A DNA stretch of 64,000 nucleotides from Basidiobolus meristosporus CBS 931.73. Lineage: Eukaryota > Basidiobolomycota > Basidiobolomycetes > Basidiobolales > Basidiobolaceae. Positions 1-10,945 of this stretch are shown in pieces. Within the stretch, counting starts at the first letter, position 1. Each line of letters opens with the position of its first letter. Position numbers and translations under genes: made by a program. The notes beneath the pieces were generated by a model, which had not been told where the DNA came from, did no database searches, and was given only the letters and a program-made list of their open reading frames with translations. The DNA lies in the NCBI GenBank assembly GCA_002104905.1, contig MCFE01000189.1, positions 62,001 through 126,000 on the forward strand. The letters run 5' to 3'.

Positions 1-1882
1 AAAGCTTAAAAGTCACTATATGATCTCAAACAATCACCTAGAGCCTGGAATTTCACAATAGATTCTTATTTGGAATCTTTGAGTTTCAAAAGGAGTAATG
101 CTGACTATAGTATATACTATAAGCCAGATAGAGTAAGTCCAGTTCTATTAGCTCTATAGGTGGATGATGTTATTATAGCAACTAATAACTCACAAACATT
201 GGAAGAGACTAAATCCAGCCTATCTAGGGAGTTTAAGATGTCTGATCTAGGAGAACTCAGTAGACTTGTTCCGTTGGATAGTGCCACATTGAGCCATGAA
301 TGCCAAATGATGCCATAGTGTGCCAGGGAGGCCAAGTGAGCCTAAACTTGGCCACAGAGTGTGGAACATAGATCTGCATCTTCATGCAAAGCAGCCCCTG
401 TGTTTCACTCACTGTGATGGAGAAAATCCATTTTTTGACCTTTTTTTTAGGTCAATGTTGTACAGGATGCGCAAGAGCACTAAAGGATTGAAGATATGCA
501 TCTGGTACTCAATACCCATGGCACTCTGAATCTAGCTCCTGTGGCTTGTAACATGTCACAAAAATGCATGGCACTATCTTAGTCCACTGGTACTATCTGG
601 CACTATAAGTGCTTTGTATTGATCTTACTTTGGAGCCAATATTTAAATATAGTGCCGGATAGTACCAGTGGACTAAGATAGTGCCATGCATTTTCGTGAC
701 ATGTTACAAGCCGCAGGAGCTAGATTCAGAGTGCCATGGGTATTGAGTACCAGATGCATATCTTCAATCCTTTAGTGCTCTTGTGCATCCTGTACAACAT
801 TGACCTAAAAAAAAAGGTCAAAAAATGGATTTTCTCCATCACAGTGAGTGAAACACAGGGGCTGCTTTGCATGAAGATGCAGATCTATGTTCCACACTCT
901 GTGGCCAAGTTTAGGCTCACTTGGCCTCCCTGGCACACTATGGCATCATTTGGCATTCATGGCTCAATGTGGCACTATCCAACGGAACAAGTCTAGTTAC
1001 TAATTAGGGATTAAGTTCTCCACAGACAGAAGTACCCAGACTAATACCCTAGGCCAATCCATGTATATTCAAGATGTACTAAAGAGTACCAAATGGAAGA
1101 CTGTAAACAGGCAGCTACCCTAATAGAGACAAACCTTAGCTTGGTCAAAACTCAAGCAAATCAAGAGAGCTTGGTGCCATCTTAAAGCCCTGACTTTCCT
1201 TATCAATCTATGATTGGCAGTCTGATGTATTTCATGCTTGGAACATGTCCAGATATCTCATGTTCAGTGGGAGTTGTCAGCCAGCATAATCAGAACTATG
1301 GATCTGACTATATTGCAGCAGTTAAGTGAATTTTTAGATATCTAAAAGGAACTGCTGATATCTGCATAAGATACACTGATAAGAATTCTCAACAAGATCT
1401 TGTGTGATACACTGATGCAAATTGGGGGTGAAATTTGGAAGACAGAAGATCCACCACATGATACACCTTTCTTTACTGTAAAGGAGCAATTTCATGGAAT
1501 TCAAGAAAGCAACCAACTGTAGCACTTTCTACCACAGAGGCAGAGTATATGGCAGCCTCTGAAGCTACAAGAGAAGCAATGTGGCTAAGAAAGCTTCTTA
1601 CAGATTTAGGCCAATGTCAAAAGACTTCTATTACTTTGTTTTGAGATAATCAACAATGTATACAATTAGGTAGAATCCAACTTTTCATGCTAGAACTAAG
1701 CACAAAGATATCAGACATCATTTCAAATGTGAAGCTATAGAGAATAATCTGGTTGGCTTAGTTTACTATCCTTCAGATGAAATGATTGCAGACAAATTCA
1801 CCAAGCCATTAGCCAGAGACAAGTTTGAATATTGTAGGTCAAAATTAGGACTACTCAGTATGAACATTTAGCTGAGTGGAAG
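1..1882 (+). pseudogene. Ty1/copia RT-RNase H remnant, 3' part (copia-1)
   Basis: This is the 3' end of a decayed Ty1/copia pol gene, truncated by the window start. Bases 1-260 encode reverse transcriptase, including a broken counterpart of the YVDD active-site stretch near 161-171 (a TAG stop replaces the residue before VDD). Bases 995-1870 continue with the RT C-terminus and RNase H, recognisable by comparison with the better preserved copy at 39,743-40,960. A foldback element at 261-994 splits the two parts. Many in-frame stops and frameshifts make it non-functional. It ends with the purine-rich GCTGAGTGGAAG just before its 3' LTR. Confidence 0.85.
261..994. mobile_element. 734-bp foldback element (MITE-like), near-perfect inverted repeat
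   Basis: Two arms of about 347 bp (261-607 and 648-994) are near-perfect inverted copies around a 40-bp loop. The outer ends read TAGACTTGTTCCGTTGG and its complement. The element interrupts the copia RT gene: 251-260 and 995-1010 join to give the sequence seen uninterrupted in other copia copies. It has no credible coding capacity. Motifs of the type TGGCACT recur inside the arms. The 29-bp terminus nearly matches the ends of the large segment at 15,827-21,090, suggesting mobilisation by the same kind of transposase. No target duplication longer than 1-3 bp can be defined. Confidence 0.9.
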
Positions 1883-2230
1883 CATTGTAAGAATTTGTAA
1901 TTCCACCAAAATATTCATCCAGCTTAGTCACTTTGATCATTACATTCAAATCCTAGAGAATACTGACCAAATTCCTTGTTGGGATTTACTTGGAATATTT
2001 TCAACAAAAAACCAGGTACCAAGAACACAAATATTCTTAAAGTTGTCCAAGCAGCCCCAAACTCTGAACAGATGCTCTTGGGACCTTTTCTTACCTATTC
2101 TACATGCTTGCTATGCCAATACAATGTAAAAGTATAAATACTACTTTTACATTCAATAAATCCTCAATTGAAAATCACATAATCACCTGTCATCCTAATC
2201 ACATCCAAAATCTCCCAGACTCTTTCATCA
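1883..2230 (+). repeat. copia 3' LTR of copia-1, ends mutated
   Basis: A 348-bp LTR of the window's main copia family, aligning along its length with the LTRs at 5,630, 36,643 and 40,973. The canonical terminal TGTTGTAA is changed to CATTGTAA and the end TTACAACA to TTTCATCA. It contains the family's AAAAGTATAAATACTAC promoter-like stretch and an AATAAATC polyadenylation-like signal. Confidence 0.85.
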
Positions 2231-4225
2231 TTAAGGAGGTACCCAAGACCCTATAAAGGCAACAGCAACTTGTTTTACAACTACTGCAAAAGGAAAGGAC
2301 ACACATCAGACCTGTGTCTCAAAAAGTGAGATAATTAGCCAAAGAAGCCTGAATATGGAAATACTGGAACAATTGAAGATAAAATACTCATATCTGCACT
2401 AAATATGACCACAAACAAGGGTTCTCAGATGTGGAATATTGACTCTGGAGTATCTCAACACTTTGCACACCTAAAAGAACTATGTTCCATATCAATAGAA
2501 CACTTGATGCAGTGGAAGAAGGAACTATCCAAGTAAATCTTAAAAGCAGTGAAGGAAGCCATACACTGAACTTTAAAGAGCTACTTTATGTACCAGAAAT
2601 AGCCAAGAACCTACTATCTGTAAGCAAGGCCACAGCAGAGAGACACAGTTTCAGCTTGGCAATTCTGGATCCAGGATCACTGATCAAAATGGTACTCATA
2701 TTGCTTTTGGCATCAGAGATCAGAATCTCTATAAGTCAACATATATTCCATCATATCTGAAAGCTAACATAATTAGCTCAAATGAAGAAATATCAATATT
2801 CTGGCACAGGAGATTTGGACTCATCAATCTTGATTATTTGGGCAAAATGATCAAAGATCAGCAAATTTCTGGAGTAAAAATTGATCCCCCAGCTAATTTG
2901 GAGCACCGCAAAGCCTGCCTATATGAGAAACAAGCCAGACAGCTGTTCAAGAGCTCTGGGTTGATCAAAACTAAGAAAAATTAAATCTAATTCACTCAGA
3001 TCTATGTGGACTTATGCAAAAGTCATCCTTAGGCAGGTTGAAGTATTTAGTCACTGTTATTGATGATTATACAAGACGCATGTAGATCAACTCTACAGAG
3101 AGAAAGGAAGAAGTTCTGTCTAAGCACAGGGAGCTTCAAGTCATGGTGCAGAGAAAAACTGGTGAAAAAAATCAAGAAAATATGCTCTACCAATGGTGCA
3201 GAATATACCTCAAAACTCTGCATCCATGTCTGGAAAATTCTTGAAATAAAGCAAGAGACTATTATACTCTACTCTCCACAGCAAAATGGAGTAGCAGAAT
3301 GTGCAATCAGATCAGCAGCTCATATGGCAAGATATATGAACCTTACTCAAAAATTATCCTGTGACTTTTAGGCAGAATCAATCACAACAGCTGTTTACCT
3401 TAAGAATAGGAGTTATAACAGAATACTTTGCAATTCTACTCCATTTGAAGCATAGTATGGATACAGGCCAAGTGCAGAACAACTAAGAATATCTGGGTGT
3501 ACAGCATATACCAAGAGACAGCCCAGTAATCAGTCAAAATTTGAGCCAAAAAGTGCAAAATGCATATTTTGGGCTACTGCAATGAGTTTAAAGCATACAG
3601 ACTCTACAATACCAAAGCAAAGAAGCTAATCAAGTCCAGGGATGTGTTGTTTGATGAAAGTTTGAAATTTTCACCATAAATGAAATCAGATGATGAAAAA
3701 AATCTGGTCTCAATTCCACCAATTGAGAGGATTGAATCAGAGCAAAACAATGAGAATTTTTTCACTCTAGAGGACTCTACAACCATGATGCAGCCTGATC
3801 TGCACCCAGGAATATCCTGGAGGTGATCATTCCAGTATCAGATTCCTGGAGATCCAACCAGGCAAGAAATTACCTAAATTACTATATCAATGAGGGTACA
3901 AACTTAGCCTATGCCTATTCAGTCCATATTGATGAACCCCCTACTGTAAAAGAGGCCTTAAATGGCCCTTAGCAAAAGCTGTGGAGATATGCAATGACTG
4001 AGCAATATCAGGCCCTAATGGAAAATCAAACTTGGGACTTAGTAAAATACCAATCAACTAAAAGTTAATTGGATGCAGATGGGTCTTCAAGACAAAATAC
4101 AAGGCTGATGGTACAATGAAAGATACAAAGCAAGACTTGTGGCCAAAGGATACTCTCAAACAAAAGGACTTGACTATACTGAGATCTTTGCACCAATAAC
4201 CAAGTTTAATCCATTAGATGAATAT
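2231..4225 (+). pseudogene. Ty1/copia gag-PR-IN-RT remnant (copia-2)
   Basis: It begins directly after the LTR at the gag zinc-knuckle region, so leader and N-terminal gag (about 650 bp in other copies) are deleted. Recognisable pieces in order: zinc-knuckle tail (2,250-2,330), protease/linker (2,400-2,760), integrase zinc finger and core (2,780-3,370, with the QQNGVAE motif near 3,280), connection region (3,370-3,650), and the RT N-terminus (3,850-4,220). Reading frames are broken repeatedly. RT stops abruptly at 4,225, where an unrelated LTR-like repeat begins. Confidence 0.85.
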
Positions 4226-4753
4226 TGTCATGATCACATGACATCCCTGGTCTCCAATTGTCTTGCTAAATTAAGTCAGTGAGCAAGTCCCAGTTCCTTC
4301 TAGAGAGTTCTACTACATTCTAGCAACATCTTGAAAGCTCCAAGTCAATAATACACAATAGAACATTCCATGGAAGCTTCCCATTAGAATTTATGCAGTC
4401 CCATGCCATATGTGGTAACTACATGTCACATGACCTAGTCACATGCTCAGCTGACCCCTGACATATCTCCATGTGATATTCCAGTCTGTTCTTTAGTATA
4501 TTCTATCTTGGCACACTTACTGTGCCTAACCCCAGAACCCCATCAGTATTAGCCAATATCTCTTGGCATCCATATTGCCAAATAGCATATATAGTCCTAT
4601 CTCCCCTTATGTATTCCTCAATCTGATAAACACAGGTCTTGAATAAACAGCCTTGCCTTGGAAATACATCTGGCCTTGTTGATCCACACCTAAGTCTTTT
4701 CCTGGTCCTGCCTTGCCTAGCTCTACTCTCCTGCCTTGTGTCTATTCATAACA
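4226..4753 (+). repeat. LTR-like repeat (solo LTR), 528 bp, unrelated family
   Basis: The segment starts TGTCATGATCACATGAC and ends CATTCATAACA, with TG...CA termini. It has a TATA-like AGCATATATAG near 4,575-4,590 and an AATAAACAG polyadenylation-like signal at about 4,642. These are LTR hallmarks, but no second copy is visible in the window, so this is inferred from structure only. The copia sequence changes strand across it and no matching target duplication is seen (ATTAGATGAATAT left, AAAGTCTGG right), suggesting a rearrangement at this repeat. Confidence 0.6.
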
Positions 4754-4872
4754 AAAGTCTGGGTACTTCTGTCTATGGAGAACTTTATTCCTGAAGAGTA
4801 AATGGTTCTCTGGGATTGGACATGTTCAACTCCTTAGATAGGCTGGATTTAGTCTCTTCCAATGTTACCATC
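4754..4872 (-). pseudogene. Ty1/copia RT fragment, reverse orientation
   Basis: About 120 bp matches the minus-strand RT segment seen at 34,465-34,580 in the outer copia element (the stretch around 'GGGTACTTCTGTCTATG'). It is flanked by the solo LTR-like repeat on the left and unrelated AT-rich repeat DNA on the right. Confidence 0.75.
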
Positions 4873-5214
4873 CTATGAAAAATCTCAAATTTGGAATTCA
4901 TATGATTTTCAGCTGGTGCTTTACTGGTATTCTAAAGGTATTTAGCTGGTATTCTAATGGTATTTTGCTGGTATTCTAATAGTATTTTGCTGGTATTTAG
5001 CAGGTGTTTTTTGCTCAAATATCTAGTTGCATTTTTTGATGGAAGTGGTGGGCAGCTAATCACCCAATTTGGTATGAATCCTGGTTGCCCTAGTCACCCC
5101 CTTGAAAATATGTCTGCTTTTCTGCCCAACTGGTAGTACATAAGATAATGATAGTTGTCAGATTTGAGAAACTTGGAATTCAGCTGATTTTATAATGGTA
5201 TCACAGAATGCACC
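4873..5214. repeat. AT-rich segment with about 21-22-bp tandem repeats
   Basis: Between 4,918 and 5,005 a unit of about 22 bp resembling GCTGGTATTCTAATGGTATTT recurs three to four times with small changes. The rest (to 5,214) has no recognisable gene. A related arrangement (CTGCTGG...GGTATTCTGCTGG) occurs at about 54,067-54,107, far away in gene territory. Confidence 0.6.
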
Positions 5215-5629
5215 TTTCTATATGGCAAAGGAGCAATTTCATGGAATTCAAGAAAGCAACCAACCATAGCACTTTCTACCACAGAGGCAGTGTATATGGC
5301 AGCATGTGAAGCTACAAAATAAGCAATGCGGTTATGAAAGCTTTTACAGATTTAGGCCTATGTCAAAAAACACCTATTACTTTATTTCAAGGTAATCAAG
5401 GATGTATGCAATTAGATAGAAATCTAACTCTTCATGCTAGAACTAAGCACATAGATATTAGACATCATTTCAGATGTGAAGCTATAGAAAATAACTTGAT
5501 TAACTTAGTTTACTGTCCTTCAGATGAAATGATTGCAGACATATTTACCAAACCATTAGCCAGAGGCAAGTTTGAATATCTTAGGTCAAAATTAGGACTA
5601 GTCAGTATGAACATTTAGCTGAGTGGGAG
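5215..5629 (+). pseudogene. Ty1/copia RNase H C-terminal fragment
   Basis: It encodes the last part of copia RNase H. The longest open stretch (5,334-5,618) includes HARTKHIDIRHHF and YCPSDEMIADIFTKPLARG, the typical end of copia pol. It terminates TAG at 5,616-5,618 and is followed by the polypurine-like GCTGAGTGGGAG and the 3' LTR. Upstream pol is missing, having been replaced by the unrelated segment at 4,873-5,214. Confidence 0.9.
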
Positions 5630-5977
5630 TGTTGTAAAAATTTGTAATTCCACCTAAATATTGATTCAACTTAGTCACTTAGATCATTACCTCCAAATCC
5701 TATAAAATATTGACCAAAATCTTTATTGGGATTTACTTAGAATATTTTCACCAAAATATCAGGTACCCAGAACATGAAAATTCTTAAAGTTGTTCAAACA
5801 GCCCCAAACTTTGCACACATGTTCCTGGCACCTTCTAGCCCTATTTTACATTTTTTTTATGCCAAGACCAAGTAAAAGTATAAATACTACCTTTATATTC
5901 AATAAATCACTAAGTGAATACCATATCATCTACTTGTTCTCCCAATCAAATCTAATATCTCCATGACTCTTACAACA
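5630..5977 (+). repeat. copia LTR (3'), 348 bp
   Basis: A complete LTR of the main copia family with intact ends TGTTGTAA and TTACAACA. The promoter-like AAAAGTATAAATACTACC is at about 5,874 and AATAAATCAC at about 5,902. It directly follows the RNase H fragment and polypurine tract. Confidence 0.9.
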
Positions 5978-6019
5978 GTTCTTCTGCCTTTTATAGGCTC
6001 AGCTATTCCTGAGATACTT

Positions 6020-6679
6020 TCTTAACATACTAATGCTAGCCCAAAAACCACTTGCTTGTTTCAATTCCAGATAATGCTCATGGAACAAGTCAAGTGCATT
6101 CTGCTTGGCCTTGAGTTCCTGATAGTCTCATGATATGCCAGCCTTAAGGTGTTGGCACGCCAAACTTCTAACAGCCTTGTGAATATTAGCCCACACTTCA
6201 TCATTGCACTCAGTGGCTTTACAGATCTTCAATGTCTGTTGATTTTGAGGCTGCAGTATAAACACTACATTTTCTCCCTCCCATGCTGTGAAAGGCTCAT
6301 CTGTGGGCTTTATTATTGGGCACTGTTGTTGTGCTTTGAAGACTGTCCAGTGTTCCTGTTCTGTTACATTGGGAAGTGGCTCAATTATTGGCTGTGACTT
6401 TGAGCTACTTGAGTTTCTTCTTTGCAGCAACAATACTGAGTTTGTGACCTGGAATATTAATTGCTCTACACCTTTTATTTGCTCATCCTGCTTCTGGACT
6501 ATTTCCTGATTTCTCTGGGTCATTACATCTATCCTATCAGCCGCTGCACCTAATTGCTTCATTAATGCTTTGGTATGAACTGACAGCATACTTGCTGATA
6601 CAAGTGGTGGTGATGTTATGATGGCCACTGACTGGTCTTCAACTGAAGGTACTGCTTTTGCAACATTCTGATCTGCCAC
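6020..6679 (-). CDS. unrecognised coiled-coil protein, probably a transposon accessory ORF
   Basis: An open frame of 183 codons (6,679 to 6,128) starts MADQNVAKAVPSVEDQ. A TGA follows, after which the same frame stays open to about 6,020 (ELKAKQNALDLFHEHYLELKQASGFW), so the intact ancestor was probably about 220 aa. Residues about 35-80 are heptad-like (KALMKQLGAAADRIDVMTQRNQEIVQKQDEQIKGVEQL), consistent with a coiled coil; the middle is Ser/Gln-rich. I do not recognise the family. It lies head-to-head with the tnp2 transposase copy downstream, so it may be the second gene of a DNA transposon; a relic host gene is the alternative. Confidence 0.45.
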
Positions 6680-6689
6680 AGCAATATGG

Positions 6690-6840
6690 TCAGCTTGTGG
6701 CTATGCAGTGATTCCCAATTGCCTTCTTGACTAGCAGCATGAGGAGTCCATATTATTCCCTTCAGTGGGCACACAGTCCACAGGGCCTTTTTTGGTTGTA
6801 GCCCCACTTGTTGCACTGAATGTCAAAGCAAGCTATTGCC
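6690..6840 (-). pseudogene. short repeat fragment with a basic 'KKALWTVCPLKGIIWT' reading frame
   Basis: This stretch aligns, in the same orientation, with 28,935-29,040, next to another tnp2 copy. On the minus strand both encode a short basic segment ending in Ile-(Ile/Leu)-Trp-Thr. The similarity and repeated position beside tnp2 copies suggest it belongs to the same transposon or to its second gene. No domain can be assigned with confidence. Confidence 0.4.
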
Positions 6841-6975
6841 CAACTGTTCTTCTGCTGCTGTCAGCAGTGGGGATTGGTTGGGAACCAGACAGCTTTGTTT
6901 TATTTTCTGGCAGCATATATATGGAAGTGAGTCAAGCCTAAGGGGAAATAGTGTTACATATACATGTGTATGTAG

Positions 6976-9470
6976 TGCCACAACTTTATTGATAATGCTT
7001 ACTATGGTGAGTCATCACTGAATCTTACATTCAAATAGGTGCAATATCTCAAATATAAGACAGTCTTAAACTCACATGAGTGTTGACAAAAAAGTGATAT
7101 AATAGCATTACATTGTGGAGTGCCAAACTGTTTGCACCATGGACAAGATTACTCTGATTCAGCACCATAAGAGAAGAGAAAAAAGAATATGTGGCTATTG
7201 TAACAAGCCTCTCAGCCATGTAGCATGCAGACAGTATAGGGAGTACTACAAAGATCACAGCCAGTGTTTTGCCACACAAGTCATATTTGACCGTTCACCA
7301 GCCACTAGTGTAACAACAATATGTTGCTGGCCACTTGATACTTCTAAAATGGCATCTGGCTGTACTTGTCACCTTGTTCAAACTGAGTCAGGGAGAATTT
7401 GTGACACCTTTAGGCTCACCCAACCTTCTGAATATGGCACACAGAGTGATAGCTCTGAAGAAGCAGGCTCACTGAAGGATTGTGAGCCTATATTCCCTAA
7501 CATTAGTATCCTGCATGAGCCTGGCAAAATCCCATTGTGCAATGAGACAACACTTGCAGAAAAAAATGCCAAGGATACTTTATAGAATCAAGTGAGCCCA
7601 GTAGTCCATCTACTGGTGAATGATGTGATGTTGTGGCTGGAGAAGTGGCATGTTTCCACTAATGTCAGTAATGGGGGCTTTGAGGATTTACCTCTACTTC
7701 TTGCCAAATTCATCCTGGGATGCAACCTACCATGTATATGGCATTAATGGACAGCCATCATGCGGCTAGTAACATATGACCCAGAGACCATCCTGATACC
7801 AGCATGTGTTAACTGTTGCATGGAATTCACATCAGGAAATGACTCCATTGCAAAGTGCTCAACTTGTCAGGAATCCACCACCATTGGGGGAAAACATTGT
7901 TCACACTCTGGATATATCCCAGTAATACTCTGTATAAAGAAGCCCATGCAGACCAACAAGCATTATAAAGCTGTAAAGTACCTCACTTGTTATAAATTAA
8001 GCACAAATATCAGATGTATTTGAAGGCAAATATTACAAACAGCCAAGAAGCAAGGGCTACTTTGAAGGTATATATGGCCTCACCTTGCCCTTGGCACTTG
8101 ATGGATTCTCATTAGACAAATACTCTACAAGCAACTCCTGCTGGCCACTGATTCTGATCAACGTGAATCTGACTTCCATTGTACAGCATTAGAGACAACA
8201 TCTGATGGTAGTCTCAATGGTATCTGGGCCTATATCATGGTCCAATGTGGATAGCTAACTATATCCATTGCCGGATGAATCTTGTATTCTTGCCAGCAGG
8301 ATAACAGTATGTGGCTGTCATGTCAAAGTGCATATAATTATCTACATTGGAGATACCCCAGCCATCAGCAAGATAGCTGGCTTTTCTGGGCACCATGGAT
8401 GATATTACTGTCAAATGTATGAGATCAGGGAACTTATTCCATAACTCACACACATTATTATTACCCAAATAACCGTGCTAAAAGCATCATCTTTCTGCAG
8501 AGAGAATGTACAGAAGTCAGCATGGAATTACTGCAGAGTTGGCAAGCTATAAGCCATTGGCTAGAACATGGAATTAATGAAGGGATTTGAGCGGCTATAC
8601 TGCAAGCATAAGCTGAACATGTATATCTCTGCTGCTGCTGTATCCACTTGCTACTCCATTTTACTTGGTGGGCTGAGAATATTGGACCTTGCTCCACCTT
8701 TTGAGAGTTTCCTATGGAGCAAATATGTTGGGAGATAGGATGACAAGTCAAGTTGCAGGTACAATCATATCCCAGTCTCATCAAGAATATTACCCTCAAG
8801 TCTATCATGGATGTGATGAGTTGCTACATGGAGGACAGCCAGGAAGAGTTAGAAAATACTGAGGACAGATGTGCACACAGAGACACCTATGGCTATGGCA
8901 TTAAGAAGCTAGTCAGCCCAAATGCATGGGTAATCAATTAAGTCATGCAAAGTTGGGCTGGGTGCAACAAGCAACTAATTTTTATTGGGAACATTCTACC
9001 AAGGTGTGCCAAGTTTCTCTTGGTCACAAGCCAATTTCTACACCATTCAATATGGAATTCATACAAACAAGAGCCAGAGCACACCTATAAAGGGGACTAG
9101 AATCCAGCAGGGAGAAGAAATATATCGGCCAAATACTAAAAAGTTCTTTGTGGATATTCAGGAGGTATTCATGGCAGATGTGGTGGCAACCAAGCATATG
9201 ATTACAAGATGTATATGTTATCAGCAATACAAGGTATATGGCAACCTTGCAAGCATCACACTAAAAAGCCATAAATTTGAGGTAATAGAAGTATGTCAAT
9301 TGTGGCAGGTGTGTGTGTTTGTAGAGGTTAGTAAGCAGGAGACCATAGTATTCTTTGATTTGAACTATATGTGGAATGCCCAAGGTAGTAGTGGGTAAGC
9401 AAATAAAGAGGGGTGATTCTACAGTAAAATATATGAATTACACAAGAGGAGGTAGAAAAAGGAAATACCA
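6976..9470 (+). pseudogene. tnp2-family DNA transposase remnant, copy A
   Basis: Decayed but the longest plus-strand copy. 7,115-7,585 encodes an N-terminal Cys/His segment (CGYCNKPLSH, then HSQCFATQ), the kind of zinc-binding head found on tnp2 proteins. 7,760-7,960 encodes a Cys-rich CSTCQESTTIGGKHCSHSGY segment. The core follows near 8,090-8,430: LALDGFSLDKYSTSN, then YIGDTPAISKIAGFSGHHG and CYYCQMYEI, the family's conserved GD-P-(A/S)...GH-G...C..C signature. A C-terminal open stretch runs 8,985-9,398. Internal stops at several points disable it. Best read as a dead EnSpm/CACTA-like (PF02992-type) element. Confidence 0.75.
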
Positions 9471-9742
9471 TTTGGTATTTTGTACAGTGGCATTATACAG
9501 AACTAGCTGTAGGCCTCCATACTGCCATCTTAATGCCATCAGAGACTTGCAATGAGGCCTTCAAGACACCGTCAATTTTTTGGCATATTAGGTCATTGGA
9601 TGTGCCAGCTAGTTAGATTCATTTAAAATAGTTGAAGAGCACAGCAAGACCACAACAATGCAATGCAATTATTGCCATAGCACCAATTAAACCCTGTCAA
9701 GTTTTACAGCTTTATTTGACAGTAAAGTTAGCCAAATGCTGT
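9471..9742 (+). pseudogene. PIF/Harbinger-like element 5' fragment, part 1
   Basis: Begins TTTGGTATTTTGTACAGTGG and aligns with the complement of 18,160-18,335 (shared stretches such as ACAGAACT(A/G)GCTGTAGGC and ATGCCATCAGAG). It is cut by the 1,055-bp insertion at 9,743 and resumes at 10,798. Assignment to Harbinger rests on the 16,000-18,335 copy, where the same sequence lies upstream of a Harbinger-type DDE segment. Confidence 0.5.
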
Positions 9743-10797
9743 AGTGGGGTGACAGTGACACCCACTGACAGATGTGCTCATTCCCTCATTTTCTACTTCC
9801 CTATATCTCTACTACATTTATTTTAGTTTTATCCCATTTGTACTATCCCATAAGCCAGTTGACTATCACACCTGCTTACCTTATTGCATAAGTTACCCCT
9901 CACTTTATGTAGATTACTAGCTATAAGTGTTTCGATATTAGGCAAGTACCGCACCAGTACCCGTGACTCATGAACAACCTGTGTCAACATCCCTACCATT
10001 TCCATACCATATATGGTATCCCTATGTTACACAGGTTTCAGAATACTGATTCCGGATTGGTTGGATGTACTGTGCCTCTTAGAACCTTCCGGCACCTACT
10101 TAGAACATTCTTAGGTCATTCTGATGTCCTTAAGATCTCTATTGATATCTGGAACCTTCTGGAACACCATGATTAGTAATCACTTAGCCAGTAAGAATAG
10201 TATATAAGGGAGGCTATCCCTCAACAATAAATCATCATCCCTTTTATCAATATACCAACTTGTTGATTAGTGTGATCACTGCTACCTGCTGCTACCTGAA
10301 CTTCCAACCCCTGACCACAGGACACTCCCAGGAAACCACGCTGACAGCCAACTGACCTTGGAGGCACTACTTGTGAGGAATACTTGGAGTAGGTATCTTT
10401 TATTATATTTGATTCTTTCCCAAGTTTGTTCTTGTACAGGCAAAGATACTTTTCTGTCTTTGTAACTATTGACCACAGCTGCATTCTTATCAAGTCCCTG
10501 CTGGTGGAGCTTACAGTTGTTTTGACTTTGGAAGCTTTAGTACGTTGTCATCTCAAAGGACACTGAACCCAGCACATACTTTTGTTAAGACGCCAACTAA
10601 GTTGGGGATTGTAGCTCAATAGTTTTCCCTTGACAAACTTGTGGCTTTATTCCCCTTCACATTAGATTAGAGACAGAACCCAAGTATTCCTAGCAAAGCT
10701 TTTGCCAGAGGTTATTGCACCCAGTGAACACCCCACACACAAAACACTTGAGAAGTGTTGGACGTACCTCTCCCTTGGACCTATACACCACCACAAC
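9743..10797 (+). mobile_element. 1,055-bp LTR-like insertion flanked by GCTGT duplications
   Basis: GCTGT occurs at 9,738-9,742 and again at 10,798-10,802, and removing the insert restores continuity with the Harbinger-like copy at about 17,945-18,335. Inside are a TATA-like AGTATATAAGGGAGG (about 10,197) and an AACAATAAATC polyadenylation-like signal (about 10,221), as in an LTR. A diverged inverted copy lies at 27,930-28,605. The ends are not canonical TG...CA at the duplication boundary, so it could be a solo LTR with worn ends or a non-coding retroelement. Confidence 0.6.
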
Positions 10798-10945
10798 GCT
10801 GTTGTGATCCTGTCATAAGATTATTTGAAGTGTCACTAATTCCAAGCTGCTGGTACTATGATGGTCTCCAAATAGGATTCTGACAGCTGATCTGGATCAG
10901 ATCCACCTGCAGGACCATATTATTTTTCATAGGGACAATGATGCA
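10798..10945 (+). pseudogene. PIF/Harbinger-like element fragment, part 2
   Basis: Continues the fragment interrupted at 9,742 and aligns with the complement of 17,925-18,065 (shared TTCCAAGCTGCTGGTA and GGATCCACCTGCA-like stretches). The encoded text resembles the N-terminal SKLLVLW...ILM..LDGST region of the 18,031-17,831 reading frame. It ends where copia gag sequence begins at about 10,946. Confidence 0.5.

Noticed and set aside
1883-2230. Repeat-induced point mutation as the cause of decay
   Set aside because: TG to CA style changes at the LTR start and many stops would fit a mutational process, but a dinucleotide count across copies is needed and was not possible; left undecided.
10600-10700. 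tRNA- or rRNA-like GTAGCTCAATAG stretch
   Set aside because: No cloverleaf can be drawn and no B-box follows at the right distance; it lies inside the 1,055-bp LTR-like insertion.
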